Shown here in pieces: positions 5,834 through 10,166 of a DNA stretch of 10,166 bases. The notes under the pieces were generated by a model. It saw only the letters and a program-made list of their open reading frames with translations. It was not told where the DNA came from and ran no database searches. Source of the stretch: Lachnospiraceae bacterium (GTDB taxonomy: Bacteria; Bacillota; Clostridia; Lachnospirales; Lachnospiraceae); NCBI GenBank assembly GCA_015057205.1, contig SVEW01000082.1:1-10166 (forward strand), in the 5' to 3' direction. Position numbers and translations under genes: made by a program. The stretch's first letter is position 1, and each line of letters begins with the position of its first letter.

Positions 5834-7312
5834 ATGTACGAAGACAGAATATTAAATGCGGCAGTGCGTGAGAAAATAATGAGCGCTGACGAGGCTGCCA
5901 GCCTGATTAAAGAGAATATGAAGCTGGGATTTTCCGGTTTTACATCGGCGGGCTATGCAAAAAAAGTGCCGACGGCCATTGCGAAACAGGGGACGGCAAA
6001 GAATCTGACGGTAATTACCGGCGCATCCACCGGTAAAGAGTTAGATGGAGAACTTGCAAAAGCGGGATTGATGGGGCGTCGCCATCCGTTCCAGTCAGAT
6101 AAAGATAGTAGAAACAGCATCAATGCCGGGGATACCAAATATGCAGACATTCATTTAAGCGTGTTGCCAAGAATGGTGCGTCAGGGCGTTTTTGGCGAAA
6201 TGGACTATACCATTGTGGAGTGCTGCATGATTACAGAAGAGGGAATTGTGCCCACCTTAACGGTTGGGGCTACCAATGCATTGGTTGAAAATTCCAAGAA
6301 AGTAATTGTAGAACTGAATACATCCGTACCGAAAGAGGTATACGGTATGCACGATATTATTTCTCCGGACGAAGGAAAACCGGTGGCAATTACCAAACCT
6401 ACAGATCGCGTGGGACTTCCTTACATTCCATGCCCGGCAGAGAAAATTGCTGCTGTTGTTATTAATGAAGAGGTTGGTGCTACACCGGTATTTAAAGAAC
6501 CGGATGAAGTTTCTTCTAAGATTGCAGAACATATTGTGGAATTTTTAAAGGAAGAAGTGAAAAAAGGACACCTGCCGGAGAACTTATATCCATTGCAGTC
6601 CGGCGTAGGTGCCGTGGCAAATGCGGTGCTGGCAGGACTTTCAGGAGCCGGTTTTAAACACTTATCCATGTATACGGAAGTGGGACAGGATTCGGCAGTT
6701 GATTTGGTGCACGCCGGTATTATGGATAGTTTATCTACAACCGCAATTTCTTTGTCAAAAGAAGGACTTGAGAAGTTCTATGCTAATTTTGATAAAATGA
6801 AGGAAAGAATCGTGTTGCGTCCGCAGGATGTAAGTAACCATCCGGAAATGGTGCGCCGCATGAATATTATTGCGATGAATACAGCCATTGAAGCTGATAT
6901 TTATGGAAATGTCAATTCGACTCATATTATCGGAACAAAGATGATGAATGGTGTTGGAGGTTCCGGCGATTTTGCCAGAAACGCGGCGATTTCCATTTTT
7001 ATGACACCATCGCTTGCAAAAGATGGTAAAATTTCCAGCATTGTGCCTATGGTGACCCATGTGGATAGCTGTGAGCATGATGTTTGCGTGTTGGTTACGG
7101 AGCAGGGACTTGCGGATCTTCGTGGATTATCACCGAAGGAACGTGCCGAACTGATTATTGAAAAGTGTGCGCATCCTTCTTATAAGGAAGAATTGCGGAA
7201 CTATTTTGAGCGTGCAAAAGAAGTATCGCCGAGCCAGCATACACCACACGATTTGGCGCATTGCTTTGATATGCACCAGAGATTCCTGGAGACGGGGAGC
7301 ATGCAAAAATAA
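5834..7312 (+). CDS. Acetyl-CoA hydrolase/transferase family; succinate/acetate-type CoA-transferase
   Basis: 492 residues from ATG 5834, which follows AGAAAGG (5820-5826) by 7 nt; the GTG at 5816 overlaps that site and is rejected. The protein belongs to the family of clostridial Cat1, enterobacterial ScpC (YgfH) and acetic-acid bacterial AarC. Hallmarks are QSGVGAVANAVLAGL (255-269), YTEVGQD (280-286) whose Glu282 is the predicted nucleophile that forms the glutamyl-CoA thioester, GNVNSTH (358-364), GTKMMNGVGGSGDF (367-380) and VTEQGLADLRG (421-431). It should move CoA between an acyl-CoA and a free carboxylate such as succinyl-CoA and acetate; propionate or butyrate as partner cannot be excluded. 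Its place after korDABC suggests that it accepts the acyl-CoA made by that enzyme. The CBS gene follows 12 nt later, probably in the same mRNA. Confidence 0.92.
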   Translation: MYEDRILNAAVREKIMSADEAASLIKENMKLGFSGFTSAGYAKKVPTAIAKQGTAKNLTVITGASTGKELDGELAKAGLMGRRHPFQSDKDSRNSINAGDTKYADIHLSVLPRMVRQGVFGEMDYTIVECCMITEEGIVPTLTVGATNALVENSKKVIVELNTSVPKEVYGMHDIISPDEGKPVAITKPTDRVGLPYIPCPAEKIAAVVINEEVGATPVFKEPDEVSSKIAEHIVEFLKEEVKKGHLPENLYPLQSGVGAVANAVLAGLSGAGFKHLSMYTEVGQDSAVDLVHAGIMDSLSTTAISLSKEGLEKFYANFDKMKERIVLRPQDVSNHPEMVRRMNIIAMNTAIEADIYGNVNSTHIIGTKMMNGVGGSGDFARNAAISIFMTPSLAKDGKISSIVPMVTHVDSCEHDVCVLVTEQGLADLRGLSPKERAELIIEKCAHPSYKEELRNYFERAKEVSPSQHTPHDLAHCFDMHQRFLETGSMQK

Positions 7313-7324
7313 CAAGGAGTAACT

Positions 7325-7735
7325 ATGAACATTTTATTTTTTCTTACACCGAAGGCGGAAGTTGCGTGTGTGGACGCCGAATCGACGCTTCGTCAGGCGA
7401 TTGAGAAGCTTGAGAACAGTGGATTTGCAGCATTGCCAATTATCAGTAAACAGGGGCGTTATGTAGGAACAATTTCTGAAGGGGACCTTTTGTGGTTTGT
7501 AAAACATCAGGCGGACCTGAATTTATTGGAGGCAGAAGATATACCGCTTGCAAATGTGCCGCGCCGCAGAGACAATCGGGCGGTATCCATCAATTCAGAT
7601 ATGGATAGTTTGTTTGAAAAAGTATATAACCAGAATTTTGTGCCGGTGACAGACGATGAAGGCATTTTTATTGGGATTGTAACGCGAAAGGATATCATGC
7701 ATCACATCATAAAGCAGGTGAAGATGAACGATTAG
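7325..7735 (+). CDS. Two-CBS-domain protein, possible nucleotide sensor (CbpB/DarB-like)
   Basis: 136 residues made almost wholly of two CBS motifs: about 8-62, ending GRYVGTISEGDLLWFV, and about 75-135, ending GIFIGIVTRKDIMHHI. Each carries the G-x-(I/V)-(S/T)-x-x-D pattern that contacts ribose in nucleotide-binding CBS pairs. There is no signal peptide or attached catalytic domain, so it is a free-standing cytoplasmic sensor. The opening NILFFLTPKAEVACVDAEST and the overall size resemble Firmicute CBS proteins of the CbpB/DarB kind, which bind cyclic di-AMP or adenine nucleotides; that match is from memory of the family and the ligand is inferred. AAGGAG at 7314-7319 is 5 nt before the ATG, and the gene starts 12 nt after the CoA-transferase stop, suggesting co-expression and a possible role in sensing energy state. 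Confidence 0.85.
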   Translation: MNILFFLTPKAEVACVDAESTLRQAIEKLENSGFAALPIISKQGRYVGTISEGDLLWFVKHQADLNLLEAEDIPLANVPRRRDNRAVSINSDMDSLFEKVYNQNFVPVTDDEGIFIGIVTRKDIMHHIIKQVKMND

Positions 7736-7740
7736 AGAGA

Positions 7741-7756
7741 GGTTTTCTATAAAACC
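7741..7756 (+). other. Small AT-rich stem-loop after the CBS gene
   Basis: GGTTTT (7741-7746) pairs perfectly with AAAACC (7751-7756) around the loop CTAT, five bases after the CBS stop codon. No T-run follows, so it is not a standard terminator, and the stem is weak. It may be a 3' end stabiliser or chance. The TATAAA at 7748-7753 inside it could act as a -10 box, but no -35 partner is visible. Confidence 0.25.
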
Positions 7757-7759
7757 ACT

Positions 7760-7833
7760 AGACACGAAGGGAAAAACGTGGGGCCGTTTTCGCTACTGAT
7801 TGTATTAAGCAGTAGTGAAGGCGGTCCTTGTCT
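7760..7833 (+). ncRNA. Structured leader or 3' element with an 18-bp wobble-rich hairpin
   Basis: Bases 7781-7798 pair without gaps with 7810-7827 (18 bp, 11-nt loop ATTGTATTAAG). Four of the pairs are G-U wobbles: 7783-7825, 7787-7821, 7788-7820 and 7792-7816. All four work only if the plus strand is the RNA, since on the minus strand they would be A-C mismatches. AGACA (7760-7764) can pair with TGTCT (7829-7833) to close a larger unit directly beneath the hairpin, leaving 7765-7780 as an unpaired strand. The unit sits 78 bp upstream of the ABC binding-protein gene. It does not match the TPP, SAM, FMN, cobalamin, guanidine, c-di-GMP-I or T-box consensus that I can recall. It could be a leader of the ABC operon or a terminator for the kor operon; the downstream TTGTCTCTTC is T-rich but broken. 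Confidence 0.45.
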
Positions 7834-7910
7834 CTTCATCGTAAAAGAGGACTTTAAACAACTTCTGTACGAGAACGAAGAATTATCAGTAGAAAGAGAG
7901 GATTTTTATT

Positions 7911-8963
7911 ATGAAAAAGAGAATGGTGGCATTGTTATGCGTTATGGCAGTTATGACCACGGCGGTGTTTGTTGGCTGTGGTAAAGAGAAAAAAGAGAAA
8001 AGCATAGATGCCAAGGAAACAAAGGAAAACGTGGTGGAGGAGGACCCAGCGCAGGAAACAGAAGTAAGAATTGCTGCATTAAAGGGACCTACCGCCATGG
8101 GAATGGTAAAATTAATGGATGACGCAGAAGATGGGAAAACAGAAACCAACAAGTATTCCTTTACGATTTCGGCTGCACCGGATGAGATAACGCCGTCTAT
8201 TGTACAGGGCAATGTGGATATCGCAGCGGTTCCGGCAAACCTGGCAGCAGTTTTGGCGAAAAAGACAGAGGGTAAGGTGCAGGTAATGGCAATTAATACT
8301 CTGGGTGTGCTATATATTGTGGAAAATGGTGATACGGTAAAGGGAGTCAGTGATTTAAAGGGAAAAACCATCTATGCCAGCGGAAAAGGTGCAACGCCGG
8401 AATATGCCCTTAACTACATGTTGACAGCAAATGGCATCGACCCTGTAAAAGACGTGACTATTGAATACAAGTCGGAACATGCGGAGTGTGTAGCTGCGCT
8501 GGCAAAGGATAAAAATGCAGTTGCAATGCTGCCACAGCCTTTTGTTACCGTTGCGCAGGCAGCCAATGAAAACATTCGGGTTGCCGTTGATATGACAAAG
8601 GAATGGGAAGAGGCGGCAAAAAAGGAAGGATCTTCCGCAAGCTTATGTACCGGAGTAGTGGTTGTAAGAAGTGAATTTGCAAAAAGCAATCCGCAAGCAG
8701 TAGCTCTTTTCTTAAAACAGTATCAGGCATCTGTCGAGTTCACAAATAAAAATGTGGAAGAAGCTGCCACACTCATTGAAAAATATGATATAGTAAAGGC
8801 ACCGATTGCAAAGAAAGCAATTCCGTATTGCAATATTACTTATATTGACGGTGCAGACATGAAGGCAAAGCTGGGTGGCTATCTTGAGAACCTGTTTAAC
8901 CAGAATCCTGCAGCCGTAGGTGGAGAGGTTCCTGGAGATGAATTCTATTACGTACAAGAGTAA
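7911..8963 (+). CDS. ABC transporter substrate-binding lipoprotein, NMT1/SsuA-like
   Basis: 350 residues. A lipoprotein signal is clear: MKKR, a hydrophobic core, then FVGC with Cys23 as the lipidated residue, followed by a charged Lys/Glu-rich linker to about residue 45. The mature part is a periplasmic-binding type II fold of the NMT1/THI5 and SsuA kind: EVRIAALKGPTAMGMVKLMD at the first strand and loop, DEITPSIVQGNVDIAAVPAN, then DLKGKTIYASGKGATPEYAL and LPQPFVTVAQAA. It would sit on the outside of the membrane and hand its ligand to the adjacent permease. Relatives carry sulfonates, thiamine precursors, bicarbonate or aromatic acids; the ligand here cannot be told. GAGAGGA (7896-7902) lies 8 nt before the ATG. 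It is the first gene of a three-gene importer operon and overlaps the permease by 26 nt. Confidence 0.9.
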   Translation: MKKRMVALLCVMAVMTTAVFVGCGKEKKEKSIDAKETKENVVEEDPAQETEVRIAALKGPTAMGMVKLMDDAEDGKTETNKYSFTISAAPDEITPSIVQGNVDIAAVPANLAAVLAKKTEGKVQVMAINTLGVLYIVENGDTVKGVSDLKGKTIYASGKGATPEYALNYMLTANGIDPVKDVTIEYKSEHAECVAALAKDKNAVAMLPQPFVTVAQAANENIRVAVDMTKEWEEAAKKEGSSASLCTGVVVVRSEFAKSNPQAVALFLKQYQASVEFTNKNVEEAATLIEKYDIVKAPIAKKAIPYCNITYIDGADMKAKLGGYLENLFNQNPAAVGGEVPGDEFYYVQE

Positions 8964-9699
8964 AATAATAAAAGTAGGGGCAATCCTTTTTTGGATAGTC
9001 CTTTGGCAGTTGCTGGCAATGTATCTTCACTCCGATATATTGCTGGCATCGCCCATAAAAACGGCGCAGTGTTTAAAGGAGCTTATTTTTTTGCCGGATT
9101 ATTGGCAAAGCATTGGATTTACCTTTGCGAGAATAGGCTCCGGTTTTCTTTTGGCGCTGACGCTGGGGGTGATATTGGGAGCCCTTTCGTATATTTTTTT
9201 ATGGCTAAGGGTAATGCTTGCCCCATTTGTATCTGTCATGAAAGCGATTCCGGTGGCTTCTTTTATCATCCTTATATTAATTTGGGTGCCGTCAAAGAAT
9301 CTTTCTGTGGTCATTTCTTTTCTAATTGCTTTTCCGGTGGTATTTACCAACACCTTGACGGGGTTAGCGGGAATGGATGAGAAAATGCTGGAGATGATGA
9401 AGGTGTTTCATGTTCCGTTTTGGAAAAGAATCCGATATGTTTATGTACCGCAGATGATTCCCTATTTTAAAACAGCCTGCTCACTGGCATTGGGACTTTG
9501 CTGGAAATCCGGAATCGCCGCAGAGATCATCGGGCTTCCTGCCGGATCCATGGGAGAGCGGCTGTATCAGGCAAAGATTTACTTAAGTACGCCGGAAATG
9601 TTTGCTTGGACCATTACGATTATCGTAATAAGCACTGTTTTTGAAAAAGTAATTATGATTCTTGTCAATGAGGTGCTAAACAGATTGGAGGGACGATAG
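8938..9699 (+). CDS. ABC transporter permease, SsuC/TauC-like
   Basis: 253 residues with about six hydrophobic segments (roughly 13-31, 63-86, 88-101, 105-117, 122-141 and 222-244, with a further shorter one near 180-199), fitting the binding-protein-dependent permease fold. The cytoplasmic EAA loop that docks on the ATPase is visible at about 151-175: LEMMKVFHVPFWKRIRYVYV followed by PQMIP. The helix after it, GLCWKSGIAAEIIGLPAGSMG, is typical of the nitrate/sulfonate/taurine permease subfamily. The start is taken as ATG 8938, with GGAGAGG at 8922-8928, 9 nt upstream; a GTG at 8920 lies before that site and is rejected. The gene begins inside the end of the binding-protein gene, so the two are probably translationally coupled. 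Two copies normally form the channel. Confidence 0.9.
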   Translation: MNSITYKSKIIKVGAILFWIVLWQLLAMYLHSDILLASPIKTAQCLKELIFLPDYWQSIGFTFARIGSGFLLALTLGVILGALSYIFLWLRVMLAPFVSVMKAIPVASFIILILIWVPSKNLSVVISFLIAFPVVFTNTLTGLAGMDEKMLEMMKVFHVPFWKRIRYVYVPQMIPYFKTACSLALGLCWKSGIAAEIIGLPAGSMGERLYQAKIYLSTPEMFAWTITIIVISTVFEKVIMILVNEVLNRLEGR

Positions 9700-10166
9700 T
9701 GGATATTGTAATAGAGAATCTTTCCAAAAGTTTTCAAAGACAGAAGGTACTAGACGGATTTAGTCATGTTTTTAAAGCGGGAAGTATTACCTGTATCATG
9801 GGAAAATCCGGTTCGGGAAAGACGACACTGCTTTCCATTCTGATGGGATTAAGTCAGGCGGACTCCGGGAAGGTGACGGGGTTATCGGAAGCAAAAGTAA
9901 GCGCAGTATTTCAGGAAAACCGCCTGTGCGAAAATTTGACAGCGGTTTTAAATGTACAGATGATTGCCGGAGAGCACCATGGAAAGGATGAGATTATCGC
10001 ATGCTTTCAAAAAATCGGAATCGACGCTACCGATAAAAAAATAGTAAAAGAATACAGTGGCGGTATGAAACGCAGGGTCGCTATTGTGCGTGCATTGATG
10101 GCAGAGTTTGATATTTTAATTATGGATGAACCCCTAAAGGGGTTGGATGAGGAAACCAAAAGCGAT
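9699..10166 (+). CDS. ABC transporter ATP-binding protein, SsuB/TauB-like, 3' truncated by window edge
   Basis: Starts with GTG at 9699, sharing one base with the permease stop (TAGTG) and preceded by GGAGGG (9687-9692) with 6-nt spacing. 156 residues are visible and the frame is open at the right edge, so about 50-100 residues are missing. Walker A is GKSGSGKT (35-42), the Q-loop glutamine is Gln72 in VFQENRLCENLT, the signature is YSGGMKRR (119-126) with Tyr where Leu is usual, Walker B is ILIMDEP (139-145) with catalytic Glu144, and the D-loop is GLDEET (148-153). The switch histidine would lie just beyond the edge. DEPLKGLDEETK is common in the sulfonate/taurine/thiamine-precursor importers of clostridia. 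It energises uptake by the two preceding gene products. Confidence 0.92.
   Translation, partial: MDIVIENLSKSFQRQKVLDGFSHVFKAGSITCIMGKSGSGKTTLLSILMGLSQADSGKVTGLSEAKVSAVFQENRLCENLTAVLNVQMIAGEHHGKDEIIACFQKIGIDATDKKIVKEYSGGMKRRVAIVRALMAEFDILIMDEPLKGLDEETKSD

Noticed and set aside
7736..7910. TPP riboswitch or T-box upstream of the NMT1-like importer
   Set aside because: Neither CTGAGA nor the downstream TPP consensus is present, and the GGCGGTCC near 7820 lacks the T-box GGTGGNACCGCG context and specifier features.
7778..7984. A 68-codon GTG-started frame in the leader of the ABC operon, with purines (GAAGGGAAAAAC) before it
   Set aside because: It begins at the foot of the 18-bp hairpin and runs out of frame into the signal-peptide region of the binding-protein gene. 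Its translation has no family likeness, and the real gene has its own well-placed ribosome binding site.
7886..8371. A 161-codon minus-strand frame, serine- and threonine-rich with hydrophobic stretches, opposite the binding-protein gene
   Set aside because: It is the antisense shadow of a clearly homologous lipoprotein gene, has no recognisable family, and no ribosome binding site that I can identify.

Overview
The window looks like chromosomal DNA of an anaerobic low-to-moderate-GC Firmicute, most likely a Clostridia member of Lachnospiraceae type. This is an inference from the style of the proteins, the strong purine-rich ribosome binding sites, the ferredoxin-dependent 2-oxoacid oxidoreductase and the lipoprotein-type ABC transporter. 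There is no rRNA or other taxonomic marker. The DNA is densely coded, with no tRNA, rRNA or CRISPR array seen.

Layout. Bases 1-986 hold the 3' part of an IS110-family transposase that runs off the left edge. A 67-bp gap with a good extended -10 promoter leads into a DMT/EamA membrane transporter (1054-1920). Its tail overlaps by 24 bp the end of a convergent LysR-type regulator (1897-2835, minus strand). The 207-bp divergent region between lysR and the next operon carries a lysR promoter (TTGACG-17-TACAAT), a probable forward promoter and a cluster of TTGT/ACAA dyads that look like LysR operators. From 3043 a tightly packed forward operon encodes a four-subunit 2-oxoacid:ferredoxin oxidoreductase (korD-korA-korB-korC, start codons overlapping the previous genes). 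After a small GNRA-loop hairpin follow a succinate/acetate-type CoA-transferase (5834-7312) and a two-CBS-domain protein (7325-7735). A 175-bp gap with an 18-bp wobble-rich RNA hairpin separates these from an ABC importer: lipoprotein binding protein (7911-8963), permease (8938-9699) and ATPase (9699 to the right edge, incomplete).

How the genes may work together. The oxidoreductase would convert a 2-oxoacid plus CoA to an acyl-CoA, CO2 and reduced ferredoxin. The CoA-transferase could then swap CoA between that acyl-CoA and a free acid such as acetate or succinate, keeping the thioester energy. The CBS protein, resembling nucleotide-binding CBS proteins, could report adenylate or c-di-AMP state. 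The divergent LysR protein is the obvious candidate regulator. The true 2-oxoacid (2-oxoglutarate or a branched-chain or aromatic one), the importer's ligand and the inducer cannot be fixed from sequence alone. Most of the window is recognisable metabolism. The least explained parts are the regulatory DNA at 2871-2930 and the RNA hairpin at 7781-7827.
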